A stretch of 56,450 nucleotides of DNA from CAZGXI01 sp964529715 (GTDB taxonomy: Bacteria > Chloroflexota > Anaerolineae > Aggregatilineales > Ch27). The translations under genes were made by a program, and so were the position numbers. This document shows, piece after piece, positions 35,260 to 43,659 of the stretch. The stretch lies in assembly GCA_964529715.1 (NCBI GenBank), contig CAZGXI010000034.1, forward strand, positions 1 to 56,450, in the 5' to 3' direction. Every line of letters begins with the position of its first letter. Position 1 is the stretch's first letter. The notes beneath the pieces are model-generated. The model searched no databases. It was not told where the DNA came from and saw only the letters and a list, made by a program, of their open reading frames with translations.

Positions 35260-37821
35260 CTACACAATCCGCACCCGGCTGCCGGAGGTCGTCTTTTCCA
35301 CTTCGAGTCGAGCGGGGAAGGCGTCGCGCAGGTCGTCGAGGTGGGTGATCACCAGGATCAGGGCGAAGTCATCCGCGACGGCGTTGATCGCCTCGACCAG
35401 CCGTTCGCGCCCGACGGCGTCCTGCGTGCCGAAGCCCTCGTCAATGAACAGGGTTTGCAGCCGCGCACCTGCCCGCCGTGCCAGAAGCTGGCTGAGCGCG
35501 ATGCGGATGGCGAAATCCACCCGAAAGGCCTCCCCGCCGCTGTACATAGCGTAATCCCGCGCGCCGGCCTCGTCTGCGATCTCGATGTCCAGCGTATCCA
35601 CCTGTTCGCCCGCCTGCGTTTCACGCAGCGCCTTAAAGCGGACGCGCATCCGCCCGTCGGTCATGCGGGCCAGCAGCGCGTTGGCATCGTCCTCCAGTTC
35701 GGGGATCACGGTCTCGATGATCATGGCCGGGATGCCGTTCTTGCCGAAGGCTTCTCGAAGCTGGCGGAAGATATTCTGCCGATCCGCCAGATCGCTACGC
35801 TTGCGCAGATAATCTTCCCGGCGGCGGCGCGAGTCGTCCAACGCCTTGAGTTCCTGCTGCAAGCGTACCTGTTTCTCGAAGGCGGTTTGCAGCGCCAGCC
35901 GCGCAGCGCGGACCTCGTCGCCCCGGCGGTCCGCCTCGCGGGCCAGAGTGGTCAGGCGCTCGACTTCATGCACGGCCTCCTGGCGGGCAATTTCGTCCTC
36001 GGCGCGGGCGCGGGCCAGCCGCTCCAACCGCTTCTGCGCCGCGTCGAGCGCGGCCTGCGTTTCTGGCAGAGAACGCTGCGCCAGAACAAGCTCCTGCTGG
36101 CGCAGTTCGTAGGCGCGGTAGGTATCCAGGCTTTCACGGGCGGCCACATGCGCGCCCCGGTCATAGCCCAGCGCGGCGATCTCGGCGTTTACCGCTGCAA
36201 GCTGCGCCCGCGCCTCGTGGGCAAAATCCTCCGCTGCCAACGCCGCCCAGACCGCGTTCAGGTTCGCGCGCTGGCGGGTAAGACGGGTCGCGGCGTCACG
36301 GGCAGAGTCACGCCGGGCGCGCAACGCTCCTGCTCGCTCACGCAGGGGATCAAGGCGGCGCAGTTCAGGAGACAGATCGGCGATCTGTTTTTCATACCTG
36401 CCGATCTCAGCGTGGGCTTCCCGCAGGCGAGCCGCATTCTTGCGGAACTGTTCCCCACGCGCCTTGCCGTCGGCCCGATATTGGTCTGCAAGACGTGCGC
36501 GTTGCTCTGCCGTAAGCGGCTGCCCGCACACCGGACACACCGCCGATCCTGCCGGGGCCAATTCGAGCGTATCCAGCCGGGCCTTGATGTCGTTCATCTC
36601 CTGGCGCAGGGCGCGGTTGGCGCTATCCAGGGCGGCGATTTCGGCGTTCAGGGCGCTAACGGCTTTTTGCCAATCGTCGCGCTGGCGTTCTTTTGCTTCC
36701 AGCGCGGCGATCTCAGCTTCGACGCCGTGTAAATCTTGCAGAACGGAATCCGCATCTGCCGTCAGGCGTTCCAGCTCTTCCATCGCCCCCTGGAAGTCGG
36801 CAGCGCGGCTTTGGAGATCGGCGCGCGCCTGCGCGATCTGCGCTTCTAAGGCGGCGCGACGGGCCTCGGCCTCTTGCAGCGCCATCAGCTTGCCGCTGAG
36901 AGTCTGATCGGCCTCACGGGCGGCCTCCAAGGCGGCAAAGCCCGTATCGACCGACTCCGCGCGATCCAGCACGGCCAGAGCGTCGGCCAGACGTTGGTGG
37001 AAGCGTTCGACCTCGGCGCGGTGAGTCTGCTCATCCTCGGTGTGTTGGCGCAGCCGCCGTTCGAGATCGGCCAGCCGGTCCGACGCGGCACGCAGTTGCG
37101 CGGGGGCGTCCCTGATCGCGTCATAGGCGGCCTCTGCCCGCCGAAGGGTTTCCTCGGCCTCGCGGTGGGCGGTTTCGGCCTCCTGCAATTCGCGCTCCAA
37201 CATCGGCTGGCGGCGCAGGGTATCCTCGATCTCGCGCAGCCGCCCGTCGATGTTGTTCAACGCCGCCTCGATCTCCTTGAGGCGCGCTTTGGTGCGGTCC
37301 TCGTATACGCGCCAGGCGTCTAGACCGAGGATGTCGGCGAGAATCTGCTTACGCTGGGCAGGCGGGCGGGTGGTGAAGGCATCGGCCTGGCCCTGCTGCA
37401 AAAAGGCGCTGTGCACAAAAGTCTCATAGTCCAGGCGCAGCAGATCGTTAAGGCGCGCCTGCGTGTCGCGCAAAGACGCGCCGCTGAGCGGGGTAAAGCT
37501 GCCCGCCTGTTCGTTCCAGAGAAACAGGTCCAATCCGGTCTGGCGGCGTTTGCGGCTGATCCGCCGTGCGACGCGGTAGCGCCGCCCCTCATGCGCGAAG
37601 TCCAGTTCGACGCTCATCTCCTCCGCGCCGAGGGTGATCAGGTCCTCATTACGGCGTCCGCGCGCCCTGCCCCACAGCGCCCATGTGATCGCGTCCAACA
37701 GCGCCGATTTGCCTGCACCGTTCGGCCCAGTCAGGCAGGCGGTGTGCAGCCCCTCGAAACTGATCGGGTCGGGGGCGCGGTACGGCAAAAAGTTACGCAG
37801 GGTCAGGCGAGTCGGTAACAA
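35260..37821 (-). CDS. sbcC: SbcC/Rad50-like SMC-family ATPase
   Basis: 853 aa. Walker A GPNGAGKS (32-39), zinc hook CPVCGQPL at about 427-434 in the middle of two long coiled coils, signature SGGEAFRVDFA near 767 and Walker B LFIDEGFG near 795. It is the ATPase partner of SbcD (encoded at 23519) in end-processing and hairpin cleavage. The start is uncertain: the TTG at 37821 follows a short-repeat tract and lacks a strong ribosome site. It is the last gene of a long minus-strand run that begins with the SPFH gene at 44709, though it may have its own promoter. Confidence 0.93.
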   Translation of the reverse strand: MLPTRLTLRNFLPYRAPDPISFEGLHTACLTGPNGAGKSALLDAITWALWGRARGRRNEDLITLGAEEMSVELDFAHEGRRYRVARRISRKRRQTGLDLFLWNEQAGSFTPLSGASLRDTQARLNDLLRLDYETFVHSAFLQQGQADAFTTRPPAQRKQILADILGLDAWRVYEDRTKARLKEIEAALNNIDGRLREIEDTLRRQPMLERELQEAETAHREAEETLRRAEAAYDAIRDAPAQLRAASDRLADLERRLRQHTEDEQTHRAEVERFHQRLADALAVLDRAESVDTGFAALEAAREADQTLSGKLMALQEAEARRAALEAQIAQARADLQSRAADFQGAMEELERLTADADSVLQDLHGVEAEIAALEAKERQRDDWQKAVSALNAEIAALDSANRALRQEMNDIKARLDTLELAPAGSAVCPVCGQPLTAEQRARLADQYRADGKARGEQFRKNAARLREAHAEIGRYEKQIADLSPELRRLDPLRERAGALRARRDSARDAATRLTRQRANLNAVWAALAAEDFAHEARAQLAAVNAEIAALGYDRGAHVAARESLDTYRAYELRQQELVLAQRSLPETQAALDAAQKRLERLARARAEDEIARQEAVHEVERLTTLAREADRRGDEVRAARLALQTAFEKQVRLQQELKALDDSRRRREDYLRKRSDLADRQNIFRQLREAFGKNGIPAMIIETVIPELEDDANALLARMTDGRMRVRFKALRETQAGEQVDTLDIEIADEAGARDYAMYSGGEAFRVDFAIRIALSQLLARRAGARLQTLFIDEGFGTQDAVGRERLVEAINAVADDFALILVITHLDDLRDAFPARLEVEKTTSGSRVRIV

Positions 37822-37952
37822 GCGGTCAGCCTTCAGCAGTCAGCCGGCGGTGAAAGAACGAGGCAGACATTTTGATTGTAGTCAGTTCGGCGGCGCATGG
37901 GTAGGGCAACAAGGCCGATTTCGGCATCACACCGGGCGCCATCCCAGCAAGG

Positions 37953-39218
37953 TTATTCGCGCGGCACGCGGGATTGGGCGAGCATCTCGCGCGCACGCTG
38001 CATCAGGCCGTCCAGCGTGAGCATCAGCGGTTGGATACTCGTCCCCAGCAGCCGGGCGCGGCCACGCCGGGCTTCGTCCAGCAGGTCCAGGCTCTCCCAG
38101 GGATTCTCGTCACGCAAGGCCAGGCGCAGGTTAAGCAGCACCCCACCCATAATCAGCGGCAGGTAGGCGTAACTGATGTCCATTGGCAGAACGCCCTGTA
38201 GCGCCTGCACCACCTTTTCGGCGTATTGGCGGTGTTCTTCACTACTGCCATACCGCTGCCGCGCCGAAAGTTGCACCATTGGCAGGGTCACCCGCACCGC
38301 ATCGTACACGGCCCCTTCGTAAAACGCGACGGCCAGCGCGCCCCGGTCGCGGTTGGCAACGTCCTCATCCTGCGCCAGCAGGCTACACAGCCATTGGAAC
38401 CAGCGCATGTCGCGCAGACCGAACGCCTCCTCGTACTGGTAGGCATCCTCGAAGACATAGGTCAACGCCTTAGCGATAAACAGCGACTCGCCGGGATGCA
38501 GCGGCAAGCCGGCGTCGGCGAAGCGTTCGCGGGTAACTTTTTCCAGCGGATAAAAGACATTGCCGCGCGTAAAGTCGAGCGCCACGCGCTCCCCCAGCGC
38601 GGCAACTTCGGCCAGCCGCTCCTGGTCGCGCTGGTAATCACGCGCCGTCCACAGCGTGGCATAGCGAGAAGTCGGGTTGAACAGGCCCGGCCTGACCTTA
38701 CCGGGGATCACGTCAATGTGCGTCCGAAGCTGGCCCGGCTGCGCCCCCTTGCCGGAGAACGGCACATCGCGCAGCACTTCCAGCCGGAACGGGGAAACAT
38801 CCAACACGCTCGGTGGCCTGCCCAGGCCGGGCGCACGCACCCGCCAGGCTGATCCCGACGCCCGCCCCTGCACCTGTACCTGCACCAGATAGCCGCGCGC
38901 CGCCGGGGTGGGGGGGTGAACGATCACCGGCAGGTACAACACCCCGACCTCGCCCGGCCCCAACGTCAGGCGAAGTTGTTTTTTGGGCAAAAAGAAACTC
39001 AATCGCCGGCCCGCCGCATCCTGGCGCGGCAGGCGCACGTCTATGTCGATCTGCTGCGGCTGAGCGATCACGCTTTGCAACAGGAGCAGGATTTCAAACG
39101 GCTGTCCCAGCGCCACACCCGGCGGAAAAACCCCCAGAACACATTGAAGCGTATCCAGTTCCAGGCGCTCCCGGCCCGCAATGGCACCCAACACGTCGGG
39201 ATAGACCTGCTCGGACAC
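37953..39218 (-). CDS. 421-aa protein of unknown function, paralogue B
   Basis: GTG start at 39218 with GGGGAGGGGGG upstream. The N-terminal third is beta-rich (VLGVFPPGVALGQPFEILLLLQS with a repeated V/L-x-L pattern), reminiscent of an Ig-like or arrestin-type sandwich. The C-terminal half is helical, with a shared LHPGESLFIAKALTYVFE motif. It is a clear paralogue of the gene at 39302, similar along its whole length. No signal peptide or catalytic motif is seen. The pair sits directly downstream of hspR, so it is probably heat-shock-controlled. I recognise no named family. Confidence 0.7.
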   Translation of the reverse strand: MSEQVYPDVLGAIAGRERLELDTLQCVLGVFPPGVALGQPFEILLLLQSVIAQPQQIDIDVRLPRQDAAGRRLSFFLPKKQLRLTLGPGEVGVLYLPVIVHPPTPAARGYLVQVQVQGRASGSAWRVRAPGLGRPPSVLDVSPFRLEVLRDVPFSGKGAQPGQLRTHIDVIPGKVRPGLFNPTSRYATLWTARDYQRDQERLAEVAALGERVALDFTRGNVFYPLEKVTRERFADAGLPLHPGESLFIAKALTYVFEDAYQYEEAFGLRDMRWFQWLCSLLAQDEDVANRDRGALAVAFYEGAVYDAVRVTLPMVQLSARQRYGSSEEHRQYAEKVVQALQGVLPMDISYAYLPLIMGGVLLNLRLALRDENPWESLDLLDEARRGRARLLGTSIQPLMLTLDGLMQRAREMLAQSRVPRE

Positions 39219-39301
39219 CCCCCCCTCCCCTATGAAAGCGCCCCGGCAGCAGGCAACGCCACGACAGCTCCGCCGAGCAGCCGGGCTTCGCCGACAACCG
39301 G

Positions 39302-40567
39302 TTAGCCAGTCTGGTCGAGCGCGCGGTCGATCAGCTTATCCGTCATGGCGAAGATCGGCTGGTTATGCTCATTCTGCTCCGACGCGCGCTTCTCACGCGC
39401 CTTCTGCGCCAGCCAAAGCGTGTCGCGGGGAATCTCACGCGGCATGACGATGCGCGTGCTGGCAATCAACCCGCCCAGCACCAGCGGCAGGTAGGCATGG
39501 GTGAAGTCCATGCCGCCGTCTTGCAGCATTCCAACCACGCTGGCGGCGTACTCCTCCTGCTCCTGCTCGTCGCCGAAGTTTTCGCCCGTCACCGTGCCGA
39601 CCATCGTAAAACCGTAGTGGATGGCGTCGCGCAACAGTTCATAAAAGACCAGGTTAGAAACCAGATAGCTGGGATTGTCCGCTGCTTGAGGCTGGTCAAA
39701 GAGGATACGGCAGGTGCGCATGAACCACGCCGGATAGTGGGTCGGCTGGTCGTTCAGCGCAGGCGGAACGCCCATCTCCAGCACCAGGGTCATCAGCTTG
39801 GCGATGAAGACCGACTCACCGGGCAACAGGTAATAGCCGGCCTGCTCAAAGCGCGTCTGGATCATATCTAGCAGCGGGAAAAAGACGTTATCGCGCTTGA
39901 GGGCCGGCAGCAGCACATCCAACTGCCCCTGCACACGCTCGACCAACATGCGCTCGTCCACATGATCGCGCATGGTCCACAGGCTCACCCAGCCGGGGGA
40001 AAAATCCGCCACCTTGCCCAGCGTAGGCAACATGATCTCAAATGGGGCAGTCAGGCCGGTGCGCCCGGCACGCTCCACCGAAAAGATCATCTGCTGAAGC
40101 TGCCAGATGCGGTCCTGCGTTTCGGCGGGCAGTTCCGTTTCCACAAACAGCCCTCCGCCCTCCGGCGCGCGGACGCGACGTGGTTTGTCCTTACCGACAC
40201 GCTTGACCGCCAGGTCCATGACGAGCCGATAGCCCTCACCGGGGGCCGTCTCCGGCGAACTGGACACCGGCAGCGTCAGGTAGCCCACTTCGGCGGGCCG
40301 CAAACCGACCAGCAGCCGTTCGCGCTTGGTGAAGAAGCGGTTGCGCTTGCCCCTGAGGTCAGCTTCCGGCAGTTTGAGATAGGCCGTCACATCTACGTCG
40401 GAATCCGAGGCGTTTTGCAGCAGCAGCACCGCCTCAAAGGGCTTGCCGGCGGGCGTTGAGGATGGGCGTACACCCAGCGCACACTGCACCACGTCCAGGT
40501 TTACCCGCTCGCCGCCGGTGATCGCACCCAACAGGTCCGGCAGATTGACGGTCTCGCGGTCAGGCAT
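39302..40567 (-). CDS. 421-aa protein of unknown function, paralogue A
   Basis: ATG 40567 follows GGGAGG at 5 nt. It has the same layout as its neighbour: a beta-rich N-terminus beginning PDLLGAITGGERVNLDVVQC, and a helical C-terminus with LLPGESVFIAKLMTLVLE. The two proteins have identical length and many matching motifs, which points to a tandem duplication. Its stop is about 80 nt before the start of paralogue B. It lies 50 nt after hspR, so co-transcription with dnaJ, htrA and hspR is likely. A chaperone or client-binding role is only inference. Confidence 0.7.
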   Translation of the reverse strand: MPDRETVNLPDLLGAITGGERVNLDVVQCALGVRPSSTPAGKPFEAVLLLQNASDSDVDVTAYLKLPEADLRGKRNRFFTKRERLLVGLRPAEVGYLTLPVSSSPETAPGEGYRLVMDLAVKRVGKDKPRRVRAPEGGGLFVETELPAETQDRIWQLQQMIFSVERAGRTGLTAPFEIMLPTLGKVADFSPGWVSLWTMRDHVDERMLVERVQGQLDVLLPALKRDNVFFPLLDMIQTRFEQAGYYLLPGESVFIAKLMTLVLEMGVPPALNDQPTHYPAWFMRTCRILFDQPQAADNPSYLVSNLVFYELLRDAIHYGFTMVGTVTGENFGDEQEQEEYAASVVGMLQDGGMDFTHAYLPLVLGGLIASTRIVMPREIPRDTLWLAQKAREKRASEQNEHNQPIFAMTDKLIDRALDQTG

Positions 40568-40616
40568 CGACGCCTCCCGTGCTCATGCTCATTTGCCACA
40601 TACGGGCATTATAGCT

Positions 40617-40970
40617 CTATTCCGGCTCATCCGCGTCTGGCGGCTCGCTCCCATCCGCTGCGATCAGGACCGTCATCTGCGCTCGCAGCGCCTCGACCTC
40701 ACCCAGCAATGTTTCCACGCGCTCGGTCAGGTCGAGGATGATCGCTACGCCCGCCAGGTTCACGCCCAGGTCATTGGTCAGACGCACAATCTTGCGCAGT
40801 CGTTCCACATCCCGCTCGGTGTAAAGCCGGAAGTTCCCCCGCGAGCGGTGCGGCACTACCAGGCCCAGGTCCTCGTAATTGCGCAGCGTTTGCGGATGCA
40901 GTCCAACTGCCCTTGAAGCCTCGCTGATGTTATATCGCTTTTCCTCCCTGATAGGGGTATTCTTTTTCAT
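40617..40970 (-). CDS. hspR: HspR-type MerR-family heat-shock repressor
   Basis: 117 aa. The MerR-like helix-turn-helix reads YNISEASRAVGLHPQTLRNYE, followed by the HspR hallmarks SRGNFRLYTERDVERL and RLTNDLGVNLAGVAIIL. HspR represses chaperone operons (dnaK, clpB and others) in actinobacteria and Chloroflexota by binding HAIR-like inverted repeats, with DnaK as co-repressor. The short C-terminus is an acidic coil. There is no ribosome site near ATG 40970, so it may be leaderless or coupled. It lies in the dnaJ-htrA-hspR group. Confidence 0.88.
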   Translation of the reverse strand: MKKNTPIREEKRYNISEASRAVGLHPQTLRNYEDLGLVVPHRSRGNFRLYTERDVERLRKIVRLTNDLGVNLAGVAIILDLTERVETLLGEVEALRAQMTVLIAADGSEPPDADEPE

Positions 40971-40990
40971 TTTACATATAACAGCTATGA

Positions 40991-41010
40991 TCCCTATAAT
41001 TGTTTAGGGA
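40991..41010 (-). promoter_or_regulatory. Inverted repeat upstream of hspR
   Basis: TCCCTA (40991-40996) and TAGGGA (41005-41010) are separated by 8 nt, in the short gap between htrA and hspR. It could be an operator or a transcript-processing hairpin. The evidence is only the symmetry and position. Confidence 0.35.
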
Positions 41011-41062
41011 CAGGATTCGGGCAAGAGCACAAAACGGTTACTTACAACCACTTCGCCGTTGC

Positions 41063-42292
41063 TCACTCTGCGTTAGAACGCAGCCCCAAAGTCACCGGCA
41101 CCTCCAGGGTCGCCCGGTCGCGTATTATGGTGAGCGTGACCATATCACCCGGCCTGGTGTTAATGGTAAGATAACTTAACAACTGATCCATATCCGCAAT
41201 AAACTCCCCATCTACGGCAACAATAATGTCTCCCCCCACCAGCACGCGCGTCCCCCAAACATCAACATAGTCAGTTCCGCCCCGTAGACCCGCTCTGGCC
41301 GCCGGCGATCCTTCTGCAACCTGTTGAATGAGCACTCCTGCGGTAACCGGTAAACCTAATGGTTCGGACAGCCCGGCCAGGCTAAGCCCGCCTTCAGACG
41401 ATAGCCCCGAAATGCCCAGCCAGGAATACTCGACCCGGCCCTGCGCGATCAGTTCTGGCACAACGCGCTGCACGGTGCTCACCGGCACGGCAAAACCCAC
41501 CCCCTGGAAGGTGCCCGTCTCGGTGCGGATGGCCGTATTCACGCCGATCACGCGCCCGTGGGAATCCAGCAGCGGGCCGCCGGAGTTGCCGGGGTTGATC
41601 TCCGCGTCCACCTGGATGATCGAGGGGTTGTTGAACGGCTGCTGAAGTGGGTTAAGCATCTGGGCCGAGGGCAGCGTGCGCCCCAGGGCGCTGATCACCC
41701 CGACGGTCATCGAACTCGTCAGGCCGAAGGGATTGCCGATGGCGACAACGCGCTGGCCCACGCGCAGGTCGTCGGCACTGCCCAACTCAACCGGCAACAA
41801 CCGCGCCGCGTCCACATCCACCTTGATCACCGCCAGGTCGCTGAAGTCATCCAGCCCGATCAGGTCGGCCCTGGTCACGTAGCCGTCGGAGAAGGTCACG
41901 CGAATGCTGTCCACATCACGCACGACGTGCGAGTTCGTCACGATGTGCCCGCTGAGGTCGTAGACAAAACCGGAGCCGCTGCCGAACTCGACCGGATCGG
42001 CATTCTGCAAGACGGCCAGCCCCACATCGATGTTGACGACCGACGGGGACACGCGGGCATACAGGTTGCTGAGCAGCACATATTCCAGGTCCGCCTGTGC
42101 CACCAGGTCCGGCGGCAGCGGGCTGGGCGTCGGCTGGATCAAGGTGGCAGCGTTGAGCGACGGAGGAAAATCGATCATACGGGCGATTGGCCGGAAGCTA
42201 TCAAACAAACGCGGCAGAGTGCCTGTCCCGGCCAGCAACACCAAAACGGTCAGGGCAAACACCAACACGATTCCCCAAAGGCGTGTTTTCAT
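41063..42292 (-). CDS. HtrA/DegP-type serine protease (S1C) with PDZ domain
   Basis: 409 aa. One N-terminal membrane anchor (about 5-25), then a trypsin-like domain with catalytic His in IVTNSHVV (about 119), Asp in FSDLAVI (about 147) and Ser in NPGNSGGPLL (about 232). A C-terminal PDZ domain lies at about 290-400 (LIQQVAEGSPAARAGLRGG). It degrades or refolds damaged envelope proteins. It is encoded between dnaJ and hspR, a typical stress-operon neighbour. The start ATG 42292 follows GGAGATGAAG. Confidence 0.93.
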   Translation of the reverse strand: MKTRLWGIVLVFALTVLVLLAGTGTLPRLFDSFRPIARMIDFPPSLNAATLIQPTPSPLPPDLVAQADLEYVLLSNLYARVSPSVVNIDVGLAVLQNADPVEFGSGSGFVYDLSGHIVTNSHVVRDVDSIRVTFSDGYVTRADLIGLDDFSDLAVIKVDVDAARLLPVELGSADDLRVGQRVVAIGNPFGLTSSMTVGVISALGRTLPSAQMLNPLQQPFNNPSIIQVDAEINPGNSGGPLLDSHGRVIGVNTAIRTETGTFQGVGFAVPVSTVQRVVPELIAQGRVEYSWLGISGLSSEGGLSLAGLSEPLGLPVTAGVLIQQVAEGSPAARAGLRGGTDYVDVWGTRVLVGGDIIVAVDGEFIADMDQLLSYLTINTRPGDMVTLTIIRDRATLEVPVTLGLRSNAE

Positions 42293-42366
42293 CCGTCTTC
42301 ATCTCCCGCCAGTTATCAGAGCCGCCCGCATCCCCACCATCGATAAGACCGGCGCGCTCGTGGTCG

Positions 42367-43329
42367 TTATCCCCGCTGGCCCTCTGGCGTCCGCAGCCCG
42401 GCCAACCGCTCGAACAGCGCGCGCTCCTCATCGGTCAGCCGTTCCGGCACGCGAACCAACACCCGCGCATACAGATCGCCATAGCGATTGGGGCTGCGCA
42501 GGATCGGCATTCCACGCCCGGCCAGTCGGAATGTTTTGCCAGAAGACGTGCCCGGCGGGATGCGCAGACGCACATCGCCGCCCAGCGTCGGGACGCGCAC
42601 CTCGCCGCCCAAGACGGCAGTATAGAGGTCGATGTAAATGTCGCGGTAGAGGTCATCGCCCCGGCGCTCGTAATTGGGATCATCCTGGACTTTGACCACC
42701 AGGAACAGATCGCCCGGCTGCCCGCCGGCGTAGCCCTCCTCGCCCTTGCCGCCCAGCCGGATGCGCGTGCCGGTCTTAGCCCCCGGCGGGATGCGCACGC
42801 TCAATTTTTGCCCGGCGCGGTCCAACACGCGCGTGACGCCGTGAAACGCCTCTTCCAGCGTGATCGTCACCTCGAAATCGATGTCGCGCCCGTTTCGGGG
42901 GGCCTGGCGTACACGCGGTTCCCCACGCCGACTGGTCGTTCCGCCCAGGCCACCGAACATCATCTCAAAGAAATCCGAAAAGCCCCCGACCCCCGCACCG
43001 CCGGGATATTCACGATATTCCACTCCCCCCATCGGTCCGAAGCCCGCCTGGCGCAGCAGGTCTTCCCAGGGGATGTTGCCCTGGCCACCTGTGCGCTGCC
43101 ATTGCTGGTACTGCGACCCCAGTTGATCGTAACGGGCGCGTTTCTCCGGATCGCTGAGAACCTCGTACGCCTCATTGATCTCCTTAAAACGCTCCTCGGC
43201 TTTTTTGTCGCCGGGGTTTACGTCTGGGTGATGCTGGCGAGCCAGTTTACGGTATGCCTTTTTGATCTCTTTTCCATCGGCGTCCCGGTTGACGCCCAGA
43301 ATCCGGTAGTAATCCTTGTATTCAGCCAT
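42367..43329 (-). CDS. CbpA/DnaJ-type co-chaperone
   Basis: 320 aa. J domain at 1-70 with HPD in QHHPDVNPGD (about 35-37), a Gly/Phe-rich linker (about 72-135) and two C-terminal DnaJ substrate-binding domains (about 140-300). There are no CXXCXGXG zinc fingers, so it is CbpA-like (type II). First gene of the probable dnaJ-htrA-hspR operon, with a strong promoter 43 nt upstream that carries an inverted repeat over its -35. The ribosome site is weak. Confidence 0.93.
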   Translation of the reverse strand: MAEYKDYYRILGVNRDADGKEIKKAYRKLARQHHPDVNPGDKKAEERFKEINEAYEVLSDPEKRARYDQLGSQYQQWQRTGGQGNIPWEDLLRQAGFGPMGGVEYREYPGGAGVGGFSDFFEMMFGGLGGTTSRRGEPRVRQAPRNGRDIDFEVTITLEEAFHGVTRVLDRAGQKLSVRIPPGAKTGTRIRLGGKGEEGYAGGQPGDLFLVVKVQDDPNYERRGDDLYRDIYIDLYTAVLGGEVRVPTLGGDVRLRIPPGTSSGKTFRLAGRGMPILRSPNRYGDLYARVLVRVPERLTDEERALFERLAGLRTPEGQRG

Positions 43330-43371
43330 GTCTGCTCGATCTCAACTCTATTTACTCCGCCGCCAAGCCAA

Positions 43372-43402
43372 ATTCTAAAACTTTAGTTGATCCATGTCAA
43401 CT
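43372..43402 (-). promoter_or_regulatory. dnaJ-htrA-hspR promoter with candidate HspR operator
   Basis: On the minus strand TTGACA (43400-43395), a 17-nt spacer and TAGAAT (43377-43372). The inverted repeat AGTTGA-N6-TCAACT (43385-43402) overlaps the -35. It resembles the known HAIR element (CTTGAGT-N7-ACTCAAG) only in layout, so the HspR assignment is an inference. Confidence 0.65.
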
Positions 43403-43596
43403 TTGCGCCGCCGATTCTTATGTAAATTTAACGACGCTTGGAACAGCAGACGTGTCTCAGGTAAAGACAAAAAAGGCAGCGCATCTGCGAGAGACACGCC
43501 GCCCCACACCTGCCGATAGAATGTGCACGTTTCAAAAACGCCCGTGCCCACCCCGGTTGCCGGGGGGGTTACTTCTCAGTGGCCTTTACGTCCGTA

Positions 43597-43618
43597 GCCG
43601 GGGACTGAAGTCCCCGGC
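43597..43618. repeat. Perfect CCGGGG-family palindrome
   Basis: GCCGGGGACT-GA-AGTCCCCGGC, 10-bp arms around a 2-nt loop, about 40 nt downstream of the SPFH gene end. It is the clean intergenic form of the unit found inside the GT39 gene. Confidence 0.85.
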
Positions 43619-43659
43619 ATTGAAAACCTGCACATTGGGCCTGCTGATGGAATACCTTG

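Larger units (their letters stand above)
43330..43659. other. Gap between dnaJ and SPFH genes
   Basis: 330 nt with no credible gene. It contains the dnaJ promoter and its inverted repeat (43372-43402) and a CCGGGG-type palindrome (43597-43618) close to the SPFH stop codon. Confidence 0.6.
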
